Below are positions 23,241 to 35,284 of a stretch of 64,000 nucleotides of DNA, piece by piece. A program made the translations under genes and the position numbers. Origin of the DNA: Sinotaia quadrata (taxonomy: Eukaryota > Mollusca > Gastropoda > Architaenioglossa > Viviparidae); assembly GCA_028829895.1 (NCBI GenBank), contig CM054177.1, positions 35,303,064-35,367,063 on the forward strand, read 5' to 3'. The notes beneath the pieces were generated by a model. That model had not been told where the DNA came from, made no database searches, and worked only from the letters and a program-made list of their open reading frames with translations. Each line of letters opens with the position of its first letter. Position 1 is the stretch's first letter.

Positions 23241-24408
23241 TGTGCTGAAACATACCGAGTGTACATGTGTAATCAAGACATGCAACAACTGTAACTGCAT
23301 TGGTCACATAGCAAGAATTCTTTTTCTTGTTTTAAATTAAATAAAATCTTTGTTAACACTTTGGATATGCACATAAAGAACTGTAGTCAGGGTAGTGTTC
23401 GACATGGGTTGTTCTTACTCAAACATGTGACAATGGTTAGATATAATACAAGAATATGTTGCATCACGTTGTGAAAAAAACTGGAAAAAATACCATAGAA
23501 AACATAGACATAGAGACTATTAATGTCATACTTAAAATCTCAGTTACTGTAATGAAGATAGTTCTGTTAAGTGCATCCCTCAACATCAACCCGCCCAAAC
23601 AGACCAAACTCGCGTGCTAGTACCAACAGAGACTAAGACTAATGGTACTGTGCAAGTTCTGATGCCTTCAACTCCAGGATGAAATGCTATTAAAGACTAT
23701 ACTAGTGAGTGACAAAAAGAGTGCAAATGATTTAGCTCAGTGCGTGTATAAGGAATAAAAACAATATAAGAGACAACAAGCTGCAAAGAATGCCAAGATG
23801 TTGACAATTCGAGCAATAAATGTCGACAGATAATTCCAAAGTGCAAAAGCACTGAAAAATAGAATCGCTCGTGAAATTTTAGCACGTGGTCCAAAGGCGT
23901 TTCAAACAGTGCAGCCAGAATAGCAGGAGAATATTTTGCCTCTGCTATTTGCAGAGATCAGACATTTTTATAAATCTTGTGATGTCTATCGAAAGACGAA
24001 GTAGAACCTGTTTTGTTCCTGTACTCTTTTGCCATTGCAGTTTGTTCTAGCTTTGAGAATCACTGCCCTCACTCCCTGGAAAACGTGTGCGCAGATAGTC
24101 TTTGTAGAATTTTCTTTTAAGTTGTGTAGTGAAGTTTATTCTAGTAATAATGATCAGTTTCTGAGAGAGGGACAAACCTTAATCTATAGACCCAGAGTTC
24201 TCCTTTGTGACCCACAAGGGCTGAAAAGCAGTGTAAAATACTTCAGACTGCTCCAAATTAATTAAGTATCCGTTGACCAGTGTGACAGAAATGTCCCCCA
24301 CACCCATTCTTGGGGTGATCAGTGTCCTGATTGTAGTGGTCAGTGGGCTCATGCTGCGGTCAGGCCTGCAGCTGTTGTCACTACTAATTGAGAAATCCGC
24401 TCTCGAAA
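23241..24408. other. unique region, possible decayed coding remnant
   Basis: Sequence from about 23560 to 24130 is less AT-rich and reads as broken protein-like segments on the plus strand, with stops and frame changes. I could not match it to a family. The 78-codon ORF at 24029-24265 shows no domain. It may be an old transposon fragment; confidence is low. Confidence 0.3.
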
Positions 24409-24545
24409 CTCGCTCTTTAGTTTAGTTTAGCCATGCTTACATTTTGAACTAATAACACAAAGTCTTATCACAGAGTAACTCGCTCTTTAGTTTAGCCATG
24501 TTTACATTTTGAACTAATAGCACAAGGTCTTATCACAGAGTAACA
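24409..24545. repeat. 70-bp direct repeat, 2 copies
   Basis: ACTCGCTCTTTAGTTTAG with CTTATCACAGAGTAAC occurs twice, 70 bp apart, with a five-base (TTTAG) length difference inside. Confidence 0.9.
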
Positions 24546-24788
24546 TAAAATATGAAACTAGTTATTTCAAGAAAGATGTGTGCTACATTTGCCAGAATTG
24601 TACATCGTTTAGGGCAAGAGCTAATACATCATGTCATACACACACAGCGAGCCCTTCCGTCATGCTAGTTAATGCCATGATTCAGTAGCAGTGAAAGCCT
24701 GCTGCAATGATTGCACTCTTATGTACTAGGAAAAGCAACTGAAAGACAAGTGCAATGGAAACTAGGAAAAGAAGGGTCATCAGTTGCA

Positions 24789-24790
<2 letters not shown>

Positions 24791-24862
<72 letters not shown>
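24791..24862. repeat. (GT)n microsatellite, 36 units
   Basis: Perfect 72-bp GT run. Alternating purine-pyrimidine tracts of this length can adopt Z-DNA in general. Confidence 0.98.
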
Positions 24863-24864
<2 letters not shown>

Positions 24865-24879
24865 AACAGCGAGTGTGAA

Positions 24880-25220
24880 CGTCGAGGTTGGGGGGTGGGG
24901 TGGATAAGGAGGTGTGGACTGAATAGTGTACCGTAATGATCAGGTCGGGCCCTCGCTAATTGTGGAAGGTGTGAGGCACAAAACTGAGCCTACCCCCGAC
25001 ACGCGCTATTATGTGTCACCAGAAGCGCGTCCCTCGTCGCCAGCGCTAGGGCATCGAGTATCACGCCATGGAGCCGTCGATCCGACTTTTCACGCAGACC
25101 AAGCTCCCCTTTAGGCCGGATGTGTCAGAGTTGGGGCAATGTTGTGATAGGCGTGGAACGGCGCTCCCGAGGCCTTCCACTGACATTTCAACTGGCAGGG
25201 GAGACTAAGCCGACGTTTTG
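24880..25220. other. GC-rich unique island next to the GT run
   Basis: A GC- and CpG-rich unique block, with a G-rich start (GGTTGGGGGGTGGGG near 24887) and CGCG/GCGC clusters near 24998-25090. A 62-codon ORF (24926-25114) is open but unrecognised. It could be a regulatory island or a small exon. Confidence 0.35.
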
Positions 25221-26094
25221 TGAAAATGAATACTTTCAAAATACAGTCATACTACACTGTTCACACTGTACATCACAATTTATGCTGTCATAGATAGATG
25301 GATATGAACCACAAATAAATGAAGGAAAGCATTAAGGTTTAACAAGATATTTTCTGCATAAAAATTTAACAAGACAACATTTTATTAGAAACTGCCGAGT
25401 TCTGGCTCCTTTAAATTATAGTAAAGAATCATTAGCAATGAAAGCCGGCTTATGATTGAAAGATCCGGGTGAGCAAGTAAGCCAGTTAGATGGAGTCTCT
25501 TACAGTGTACACTTGCGCTTTGTGCCACGGATTTGAAAGGCACTCCCTTTACTCTCATTTTCAGAACTTGACTTCTCTCTTCACTTACTCGCTGACTTCT
25601 TTTTTCACTCGCTCGTTTAAAGCGTAGGTTACTAATAATCAGCGATGTTTCCGTTTTCAGCTAAAACTGAACTCATTAAATAAAAATTGCTAACTCGAGT
25701 AGATATAAGAATTACTAATTATCATTCAGATTTGATGTTTCAAGTATACAATACTTCCGTTTTAGAGAAAAAGACCGACATATCTAGCCAGGAACGCAGT
25801 AATTAAATTAATAGTTCGTAACGTAATTTCAATATTCACTCACTACTTACATCATAAACTTAGACTAGTAGAGTACAATATATTTAATAGTTGAATTCAC
25901 CAAACTTTGTGTGCTTAAGGTGAAAGTAAAAATTCTTTAGTTTTATATCAATACAACTTCATTTTCCCGTTAATTTTCTAGTTTGCATTAAACTACTCGA
26001 TTATATTTTAGCACTATCGCCCCTGCTTGAGAGTATTTCTTTACAATTCAAGTGTAGTTCGTGTGTATGCTCTAATATTAATCTCTATAACTCC
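25221..26094. other. unique AT-rich sequence
   Basis: No gene or array found. A CT-rich stretch with CTCACTCGCT-like motifs lies near 25560-25620. Confidence 0.45.
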
Positions 26095-26880
26095 ATTTCT
26101 GTATTCTGATGAGAACTATCCTGTGACACTAATCTGTTGAATTATATGTAGAAGACTATGAATATTGACACTAATCTGTTGAATTATATGTAGAAGACTA
26201 TGAATATTGACACTAATCTGTTGAATTATAGGTAGAAGACTATGAATATTGACACTAATCTGTTGAATTATATGGAGAAGACTATGAATATTGACACTAA
26301 TCTGTTGAATTATATGGAGAAGACTATGAATATTGACACTAATCTGTTGAATTATATGGAGAAGACTATGAATATTGACACTAATCTGTTGAATTATATG
26401 TAGAAGACTATGAATATTGACACTAATCTGTTGAATTATATGTAGAAGACTATGAATATTGACATTATCCGAACGTGGCTCGTGGAAGTATTGACGTCAA
26501 GTAATCTTTTCATTGTATTTCCTATATCTAAATTTGATTGATGATTTAATAAATTTATTGAACTTCTTACATTATATTGATAACCATAAGTTGGAAAAGA
26601 TATTGGGTGTATGGGGCTCACTAAATATATATTAAAAGATGGATTTATCTTTTTCTTTGGTAAGAAGTTTTCCACCTACGAGGTAAATGTTTGTCTTTAA
26701 CGTTGCAGAAGAGAGAAAACGTTTACAGCGCCCTCTTATCCTCCAAGTGAGAGAGACGAGTGGTGTCTTATGGAGAATTATTAATAACGTAATTAAGATT
26801 CTCATCATTTGTAACTAGTTATGGACGATTAATTGATAATAATAATCATAACCATTAACTGAGTGGCGTTAGCGTCACAC
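26095..26880 (+). repeat. dispersed repeat R1, copy c, with internal array
   Basis: The longest R1 copy. It starts CTCCATTTCTGTATTCTGAT, which aligns to 63739, and ends GAGTGGCGTTAGCGTCACAC. Relative to the copy at 63726-64000, it contains a 42-bp tandem expansion of the element's own sequence (listed separately). Confidence 0.88.
26125..26467. repeat. 42-bp minisatellite inside R1, 8 copies
   Basis: GACACTAATCTGTTGAATTA recurs every 42 bp. The same string, once only, occurs in the R1 copy near 63781 (GACACTAATCTGTTGATTTG). This array therefore arose by tandem duplication of single-copy element sequence. Confidence 0.95.
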
Positions 26881-27333
26881 ATTGTTTATAGTGTTATCAG
26901 TATTTTTAAAAATTACAAATAATGTCGCACACATGTGTGGTGTGAGGGTGCTGCAATAATTTTGTTTTTAAATCTCGGAACATCTCTACCAGAAAGAAAC
27001 TGATGCTTGGACAACAAAGAACTGATTTATACGTTCTACAAGAATTGGTGGTTTTATTAAAAAAAAATAGAATTCGGCAGAAAATTTTAAAGTAGCTGAT
27101 TATTCGAACTATACACAATGAAAGTTAGCTTTAGAAACTATTCGATCGTAAAATTATACCAACTTAATGCAATAATACTAATCAAATGTTCAATTGGTGT
27201 GGAAAAAAAGAAGCATATTGGGCGTATTTTCATTCACCTGTACTGGAAAAAACGTGTTTGGCTAAAATTGATTCGTTCCTTCTTTTAGTTACTTTAAAAC
27301 AGTACTTTTTCTTTTATTATTTTTTCTTCTTCT

Positions 27334-27337
<4 letters not shown>
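26881..27337. other. unique sequence
   Basis: No supported gene. A pyrimidine-rich lead (TTCTTC repeats) runs into the CT microsatellite. Confidence 0.45.

Positions 27338-27417
<80 letters not shown>
27338..27417. repeat. (CT)n microsatellite, about 40 units
   Basis: Perfect 80-bp TC run, preceded by TTC repeats. It encodes the serine-leucine tail of a spurious 84-codon ORF. Confidence 0.98.
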
Positions 27418-27419
<2 letters not shown>

Positions 27420-28470
27420 ATCTCTTTAAGCAGATATTAATGCATCAGTTTATTTATGCACTCACTTTTCAGTCCTTGCCATCAGCCATTATTTAGTACT
27501 TTTTCTCACTGGATTGTCAGAACCTGCTTCTACTTTTGTATGTACTTCAGTGTTCATAGTCTGAACACTTTTTGAGCCATTCTATATCACTATTCATTTG
27601 TCAAGAGAGCTATTCAGTCTGAAACAGATATCTACAGACTCTAAAGGAGATCATTAGTATTTCTTAAGCAGATGGTCATTCTAAGTTTTTAAAGAATCAG
27701 GAGACTCATTATGAATGAGACCACTTGCTTTTCTCTTAAGAAATAGCCATTATACTAATGTAGACACTCATTAGGTTTGGAGAAAACGATTACAAGTTCT
27801 TAGAGACAGTCTTGTAATTCACAATGCAGGAGGGGCCAATCAGTCTGAAGGCGAACTGTTTTTACTCATTTTCAAACGTGTATTTATTTTCAAACGTGTA
27901 TTATTTGTATTAAAAATCATTTTTTTAAAAATTCCATGCATTTTAAACTCCAAGACATATTACTCATACCTCACAAATCCAATAAACAATGCACTATGGA
28001 CAATTCACTGCAAAGAAATGCAATGAAAATCTTAATAATTTATAATCCAGTCCTTTCAATAATCTCATTTATCTATCTTCAAGTAGAAATCTTTTTTTTT
28101 AAAATGTAAAGTCCTGTACGCAGTATATAGTCATTTTGTTAAAAATATAATACCTCTTCATTTTATGTTCAGGTGATGAAACGTCCGGTTTCACATATTT
28201 ATGACATCATTGCCGGTTGTATATGATAGTATTCAAGTTCAGATGACGTCACAACCAGTTTGCATCCCATTATTTACATAGCATTGATGTTATATCCGTT
28301 ATAAACCCAGGAATCTACTCATACTATTTAAAAGTGAAATTCTGACTATCTATTATTCTGGAAATATCTGATAGATCCTCCCCAACCCCTCGAACGCAGA
28401 TGCCAGAATATGGAGAAGGGAGCTTAGTCTTTTCAAAGCCAACCTTCATTCATAATGCATAATCGACGAA
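27418..28470. other. unique sequence, one consensus CRE-like site
   Basis: No gene seen. Between 28165 and 28260 a loose duplication carries TCAGGTGATGAAACG and TCAGATGACGTCACAACC. The second contains the palindromic CRE consensus TGACGTCA (28244-28251). Confidence 0.4.
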
Positions 28471-29068
28471 AAGCTTTTGGAGGCCTAAGGTGAAACAAGG
28501 CTAGTGAAATACATATTTATCTTCATGTTAATTGTTATATATGTACGCCAAACAAAAGCTTTTGGAGGCCTAAGGTGAAACAAGACTAGTGAAATACATA
28601 TTTATCTTCATGTTAATTGTTATATATGTACGCCAAACAAAAGCTTTTGGAGGCCTGAGGTGAAACAAGGCTAGTGAAATACATATTTATCTTCATGTTA
28701 ATTGTTATATATGTACGCCAAACAAAAGCTTTTGGAGGCCTAAGGTGAAACAAGACTAGTGAAATACATATTTATCTTCATGTTAATTGTTATATATGTA
28801 CGCCAAACAAAAGCTTTTGGAGGCCTGAGGTGAAACAAGACTAGTGAAATACATATTTATCTTCATGTTAATTGTTATATATGTACGCCAAACAAAAGCT
28901 TTTGGAGGCCTGAGGTGAAACAAGACTAGTGAAATACATATTTATCTTCATGTTAATTGTTATATATGTACGCCAAACAAAAGCTTTTGGAGGCCTGAGG
29001 TGAAACAACGCTAGTGAAATACATATTTATCTTCATGTTAATTGTTATATATGTACGCCAAACAAAAG
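28471..29068. repeat. 86-bp minisatellite, 7 nearly identical copies
   Basis: AAGCTTTTGGAGGCCTAAGG recurs exactly every 86 bp. Copies differ at only a few positions (TAAGG/TGAGG and AAGG/AAGA/AACG), so the array expanded recently or is well homogenised. Confidence 0.97.
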
Positions 29069-29234
29069 CACTAGTTTTACCTCTGGGATTTTATTTCATG
29101 CATTTTTGGTGTGATCTGACATCAGGTCCTACATCCTGGTATTCCCATTTCTGTCAAACCAGCATTACATGTCTTACATTACCAAGATGTCATTTAGGAC
29201 GTTTTTTTCCCTGATTTTTGAAAATGTTTTCATA

Positions 29235-29465
29235 CTTGTGACATCACTTTCGATTATTTTATACCATTTATAGCCTTACTCTATACTTGTGACAAAACTT
29301 TCGATTACTTTATACCATTTATAGCCTTATAGCCTTACTCTATATCCAGTTTAACTCCGAGTATTGCAGTACTTGTGACATCACTTTCTATTACTTTATA
29401 CCATTTATAGCCTTATAGCCTTACTCTATATCCAGTTTAACTCCGAGTATTGCAGTACTTGTCCT
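29235..29465. repeat. 86-bp tandem repeat, about 2.5 copies
   Basis: ATATCCAGTTTAACTCCGAG recurs at an 86-bp spacing, with CTTTATACCATTTATAGCC as a second landmark. A smaller internal duplication of TATAGCCT is present. Its sequence is unrelated to the previous array despite the equal period. Confidence 0.85.
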
Positions 29466-29924
29466 CACTATCAACTGATCTTTCGGATTTATTTATATAT
29501 CTGTGCTTTTAAATCCACGTAGAATCCAAGTATTTCCGTACTGGTTATTCTTTATCAACAATATCTCTGATTTTACATCAGGGAATATTAATTATATTCG
29601 ATTTATATACTAGTATTTTTTATTTGTGATGTATAACAAGATTTATATCCACGACGTCAGATCACAATATATATATATATCAGGATAAAACACTCGTTGT
29701 TGCATTCAACCACTAAAATGCCGCACTCAGCTCCGTTTGTTAAGAGGTCAAGGTCTAAATGCTAGGTTAATAGAAACGTAAAACAATATTTCTTTATTTC
29801 TTACAAGCAAAGCACCATAGCACCATAAGGCAATAGTTTAAAAGTGAACACAAAGCCAGAGTATAATTCAGATAAATTTTACATCGCAAAATAAGTTTGC
29901 TTACCTTGCTTTGGGAAACGAGTG
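29466..29924. other. unique sequence with a short (AT)n
   Basis: A small TA run lies near 29665-29680. Nothing else recognised. Confidence 0.45.
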
Positions 29925-30180
29925 CTGACATCTTACACTTGTGTGATTCATGCCATTAGGATGACATTAGTTGTCTGACATCTTACACTTGTGTCATTCA
30001 CGCCATTAGGATGACATTAGTTGTCTGACATCTTACACTTGTGTGATTCATGCCATTAGGATGACATTAGTTGTCTGACATCTTACACTTGTGTCATTCA
30101 TGCCATTAGGATGACGTTAGTTGTCTGACATCTTACACTTGTGTGATTCATGCCATTAGGATGACATTAGTTGTCTGACT
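29925..30180. repeat. 50-bp minisatellite, 5 copies
   Basis: CTGACATCTTACACTTGTGT recurs every 50 bp, with GTGATTCATG and GTCATTCA(C/T)G variants alternating from copy to copy. This suggests amplification in pairs. Confidence 0.95.
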
Positions 30181-30309
30181 TAAATGGCTGTCTCATATAC
30201 CGACAAAGCGCATTGATCTCTTGTGTTCCTACACAATTTTAAGCTGAAACATATAAGTTCATAATGATTCTACATACAAAATAAATCAATGTTCGTTTGT
30301 TCCAAAAGC

Positions 30310-31012
30310 TTTTTACAACCTTGTTTGTCTTATTATTTCTTTTAACTCTATATATTTTCTTGATGTTGCAGTATCCCCAGGTATTATATCCTTTCCCATT
30401 GAAAATCGTTGCTTTATCCGAGGTCGAATTGTAGGCCTAATTCTGCCACATTTTTCAAAGTTGAACCTCATGTTAATGTTTTCACTGAAAATCTTGGCAG
30501 TACTGATCAGTGCAGTCAGGTTATTTCATTTTTACTGTGTAGCTTTTATAGTAAATGGCTGATTTCATTTTATTTATCCTAATTTTGTTTTTCGTTGTTT
30601 CGCTGTCAGTAACTATGGACTTATCAATTGCTCTTTGTTCCTCTTTTACCTGGTTAGTAGTTTGTTTCAAGATGAGGCATAATTTTCTCAGATATAATTC
30701 TTGATAGTAAATACCAGGTAGTTGATTTACATGTGATTGGACGATAATTGAAAGGTGTGCCATTTGGGGGTATCTTCTATAATCAAGCTTGCGTTTTCTT
30801 TTACCATCCAGGCTGACGAGGTGTCCGGTGTGTTAAGTATGTCTTGCATTTGTTCAGCAAGTCTATCGTGTTATGAGATAAGATGTCTCAACAAACTTTT
30901 TGTACTTCATCTAGACCTGGGGCTTTCTTAGTTGCCATCTGTCAAAACGTCTTATTGATATCTTTCTCAGTGACTGACGTTTCTTTGTTGAGGTCTGGTT
31001 TCATGCTCTTAT
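30310..31012 (-). pseudogene. non-LTR retrotransposon RT fragment (R2-like), decayed
   Basis: Read on the minus strand across frameshifts. The leader to the RT domain is near 30990-30900, with TEKDINKTF and KKAPGLDEVQ (family KAPG-D). Next comes DRLAEQMQDILNTPDTSSAW near 30870, then NYRPITCKSTTWYLLSRII near 30730-30680 (family NYRPITCL). A degraded KDQLLIDK-like block, KEEQRAIDKS, is near 30640. IYYKSY near 30550 matches the IDYKKAYD motif. It then jumps to TALISTAKIFSENINMRF and FEKCG near 30500-30450. The catalytic FADD segment between the last two blocks is deleted. Several stops are present. Confidence 0.82.
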
Positions 31013-31069
31013 TTCAGTTTCTTAATCCATGTTATTATTATTATTAATTTTTCAACGACTTTTGGTGAA

Positions 31070-31525
31070 TGTCGGTTATTTACCAAGGTCTCGGAATCTT
31101 ACCAAAATTCTGGGAGATCTTAGGTTTTACGGAGGACGTGAGCACTTCCAAGGAGCACTGCATTTAGCAGTGAGGCAATTGTGTTGTCCAGGCATTTTAT
31201 TCAGATAGCCTTCCAGTTCAGGTATTATGTTCCCCAGAGACCCTATCACGACAGGTATCACTTCAGCTTTCACATTCCGCAGTCACTGAATTTCTAATCT
31301 AAAATCCTGGTATTTTTCTTATTTTTCTCTTTCTTTTGTTTTTATGATTCTATCACTTGGAACAGAAACATCGGTGATTTTTGCTGTTCTTTTAGACCCA
31401 TTGAGAACTACAATGTCTGGTCTTTGCAGGAATCACTCCATCCGTCCTTATTTCAAAGTCCCACAGTATTTTGACTTCTATTTTGATGACTGCTTCTGGT
31501 CATGCTCTTTTGGAGTTTTTACTCC
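31070..31525 (-). pseudogene. non-LTR retrotransposon C-terminal fragment (R2-like)
   Basis: The minus-strand translation, over a frameshift near 31420, gives KILWDFEIRTDGVIPA, then RPDIVVLNGS, KITDVSVPSD, EKYQDFRLEIQ, AEVIPVVIGSLGNI and, after another shift, LLGSAHVLRKT. These are characteristic blocks of the C-terminal region of R2-like elements: the RPD and D-PSD endonuclease-type residues, then a conserved PVV-G-LG region. On the minus strand this C-terminal piece lies upstream of the RT piece, the reverse of the order in an intact element. Confidence 0.82.
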
Positions 31526-32404
31526 CGAAAAATATATTATTGTATCTTTATAATAATGAATTATAAAACATTATTAGTTCAAGGTAATTTTAGCTTGTGA
31601 TTGAGATCATTGAGATTAAAGAGAACATCATTTACTGATTTAAATACTTTTCCTGTATCCACCACATTACACTAGCAATCCAATTCAACCTGTCCATTTG
31701 TGCGTATCATATGTATTATGGTAACCTGGCATATTTCATTTCCGTTAGCTGTTTATTAAACTATAAGCATATCTATATTTTCTATATAGAGATAGGTTTT
31801 AAATTTTACAGTATCTTAATTATTGGCGCTGATTTTAGTAAGACTACCTTAGAGATGACAGCGACCAGGGTAGAAATGTATCAAAAGCAGTATATACTTG
31901 TAGGCCTGTTTACGATACCACTTTAATAGTTACTGCTCATCTGGAAATAAAATAGGACACTGTCTCAATCGAGTCATTTGGGTACAATGGCGAAGTGGGC
32001 AACACAATTCAAAACTTTGGTTAGCGATAGTTTGGCATAAGATTAATAACATTAAAACGTGAGTTAGTTTTATCAAAAGCAAATTATCTTACTAGCTTAT
32101 CTAGTATTTTCTGCTGAGGCTTTTAGATACCGAAGATTTGCCAACTCAGGTTCTAGCTACCCTTGTCTGCCGATTCCAGACTGTCACTTCAGACTGAATC
32201 ATTCCGCATTTATTTGTGCCAGACTCTAGACTGAATCACTTACATTAATTTGCTTCAAACTTCAGACTGAGTTTCTCTATATTTATTTGTTTATATGCTG
32301 CCATTTTGTGTGTCATGTATGACTGCAGAATCTTCGTCATATCCCGCATTCTATTATGATGTCAGCATAAACTTTACTCTTAGACGACAGTGATACGCCT
32401 TGAT
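31526..32404. other. unique sequence, no gene seen
   Basis: Degenerate local recurrences of CCAGACTnnnGACTGAATCA lie near 32170-32270. No other signal. Confidence 0.45.
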
Positions 32405-33200
32405 ATGAGGACTACTACAGCGAATGATCTTAAGAGAATACTTCTTTATAAGGACTACTACAACGAGTGATCTTAAGAGAATACTTCTTTATGATGACTA
32501 CTACAGCGAGTGATCTTAAGAGAATACTTCTTTATGATTACTACTACAACGAATGATCTTAAGAGAATACTTCTTTATGATGACTACTACAACGAATGAT
32601 CTTAAGAGAATACTTCTTTATGATGACTACTACAGTAAATGATCTTAAGAGAATACTTCTTTATGATGACTACTACAACGAATGATCTTAACAGAATACT
32701 TCTTTATGATGACTACTACAACGAATGATCTTAAGAGAATACTTCTTTATGATGACTACTACAACGAATGATCTTAAGAGAATACTTCTTTATGATGACT
32801 ACTACAGTAAATGATCTTAAGAGAATACTTCTTTATGATGACTACTACAACGAATGATCTTAAGAGAATACTTCTTTATGATGACTACTACAACGAATGA
32901 TCTTAACAGAATACTTCTTTATGATGACTACTACAACGAATGATCTTAAGAGAATACTTCTTTATGATGACTACTACAGTAAATGATCTTAAGAGAATAC
33001 TTCTTTATGATGACTACTACAACGAATGATCTTAAGAGAATACTTCTTTATGATGACTACTACAACGAATGATCTTAACAGAATACTTCTTTATGATGAC
33101 TACTACAACGAATGATCTTAAGAGAATACTTCTTCATGATGACTACTACAACGAATGATCTTAAGAGAATACTTCTTTATGATGACTACTACAACATATA
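32405..33200. repeat. 43-bp minisatellite with 172-bp periodicity, about 18 copies
   Basis: The unit has ATGATCTTAAGAGAATACTT and CTTTATGATGACTACTACA. Variant monomers are ordered: the ACAGTAAAT variant appears near 32632, 32804 and 32976, exactly 172 bp (four monomers) apart, and an AACAG variant also occurs once per period. A detached partial unit recurs near 33255-33290. Confidence 0.95.
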
Positions 33201-34320
33201 TATGTATTTCTTAAAGGCACCGTCGCCATCAAATGAACGTGTTAAAACAGCAAATGATCTTAAGAGAATACTTCTTTATGATGACTACTATCTGCTTGAT
33301 TATCAACTCTACGAACTTCTCTCCCTAACCAAAGCTTTAAAAGTTGAGTTTCATATTGATGTATCCAAATGACTTTGAGATAGACCACAATATTTCCTTA
33401 TAAAATGTGGGTTAACCTTTATAGTGGTAATATAAATAGTTCTACATCGTGTATAAATGGCATTGTAGGTTTAAGAATATTTATATTGCAATAAGTTTTC
33501 ATTTGCTTAGAAATAAAAAGACAAGACAATCTCTACTCGGAAATAATCAGAAGTTGAGAAAAACTATTTAGCATCAATTAGTTCTGATGACACTGACTGA
33601 TGCAGCTGCTAGAGAGGAAGTCAGTACAGTCACACTAATTTCACTTCTTGAAAGAAATCACAAGAGATATGCCATAAAACTGAAGCACTGGAAATTCTTC
33701 ACTAAGTACCGAACAAGCGGAGTCGTTACCGAAAATATACTGGAAAGAAATGTTTGTTGAAAGGGTTAGTGAAGAGGATTCATTTTTGCCTCTCAGCCAG
33801 GCGTCGGGTACTAAATTAATTACGCCTATATAATCAGGGTCTTCTGGCTCATTAGTAGCCGATGCTCTTAAAGAATAGAAGAGCATTTAATGAAAAATCC
33901 TTTGTAATGACGATTTGATGCATATAGACTGTGAATTCGTTTATTTTCATTAATTTCAGTAAAGCTTTCTACTGTGCTATGTGTAATGTTTATAGTGCTT
34001 TCTTGCTATCTCTAAACCTACCGCGTACTTTTATTATAATTCTTTAACAAATCTGTTTGGTGACTTTGACAAAATTAATAAATATAATTAAACACATCAA
34101 GGACAGCATAACAGGTACTATACCTAATAATTGTTTCTTTAAGAGAAAAGTAAACAAAACCGAAAGCATTGGTATAAATAAATCACAATGTTTGGTTTTG
34201 TGAATATTTATTCAAAATGTGTGTTTTGTTCTTTAATATTTAACAATTTCTAATATTAAGTTTCCACCCCACAAACAAACCTCCCGCATTTTCTCCTCAT
34301 ACCTCAATACTGTAAACTCT
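33201..34320. other. unique sequence with one stray repeat unit
   Basis: An isolated AATGATCTTAAGAGAATACT unit at 33253 shows the 43-bp array was once longer or was interrupted. The stretch 33560-33890 is less AT-rich, with an 81-codon minus-strand ORF of unknown meaning. No gene is assigned. Confidence 0.4.
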
Positions 34321-34690
34321 TGCCTTCTCTTAAACACCAGAAATCTTTTCCTTATCATTAATATTTTTGTTAACGACAGCCATACTACTAGAATATTTTC
34401 TTTATCAAAAAGTCCTTTTGCCTTAATATTTCTTTATCAAAAAACTTTTTACCTTAATATTTCCTTTATCAAATGTCTTTACACTAGGAATCAAAAGTCT
34501 TTATATATAATCTTTTCTTTCAAAAGTCTTTCCACCAGGAATCTTTTCCTTATCAATAGCCCTTACCCATAAATCTTTTCCTTACAAAAAAATGTTTAAC
34601 TCACGAATTTTTGTCCTTATGAAGAATGTCTTTAAAGCAGGAATGTCTTCCCGACCATAGGTATGTACCTTTGAATTTCTTTGCTAACTA
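34321..34690. repeat. degenerate repeat, unit about 30-40 bp
   Basis: Loose recurrences of AATCTTTTCCTTATCA and AAAAGTCTTT with irregular spacing; an old array. Confidence 0.7.
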
Positions 34691-34706
34691 TATTCTGAAT
34701 CTTACA

Positions 34707-35170
34707 ACTTTTGTAATCTTTACTGTATTATGTATATTACAAATTTTGTAATCTTTACTGCATTATGTATATTACTACTTTTGTAATCTTTACTGCATTA
34801 TGTATATTACTACTTTTGTAATCTTTACTGCATTATGTATATTACTACTTTTGTAATCTTTACTGTATTATGTATATTACAAATTTTGTAATCTTTACTG
34901 CATTATGTATATTACTACTTTTGTAATCTTTACTGTATTATGTATATTACAAATTTTTTAATCTTTACTGTATTATGTATATTACTACTTTTGTAATCAC
35001 TACTACATTATAAATATTACAACTGTTGCCATTTTTACTACATTATGAATTTTACTAATTTTGCAATCTTTACTATATTATAAACATTACTACATTTTGC
35101 AATCCTTACTATATTATGAATCTTACTACTTTTGCAATCTAACTATTTTTGTAATATTTACAATATTATG
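34707..35170. repeat. 36-bp minisatellite, about 12 copies
   Basis: The unit contains TTTTGTAATCTTTACTGCAT and TATGTATATTAC, with TACT/AAAT variants alternating. The last four copies (from about 34990) are diverged. Confidence 0.93.
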
Positions 35171-35284
35171 AATATTGTAAGTAAAGAATATTTTCTTTGC
35201 TTTGTATTTGTTATCACCGGAATGTTTTCCTTATTATGAATATAGTATCACCATTTTATCCCGAGTGAATGGCATCGCTGCTAC

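Noticed and set aside
22967..23294. 100-codon repeat ORFs on both strands
   Set aside because: In-frame by-products of the 30-bp array; strand-symmetric, low-complexity, no homologous repeat protein recognised.
28244..28251. Consensus CRE (TGACGTCA) as a functional regulatory site
   Set aside because: A single 8-bp match in 64 kb is near chance expectation; noted in the region entry but not called as a site.
32405..33200. CRISPR-like regular repeats
   Set aside because: Copies are contiguous tandem units without unique spacers, in eukaryotic DNA; the same holds for every array here.
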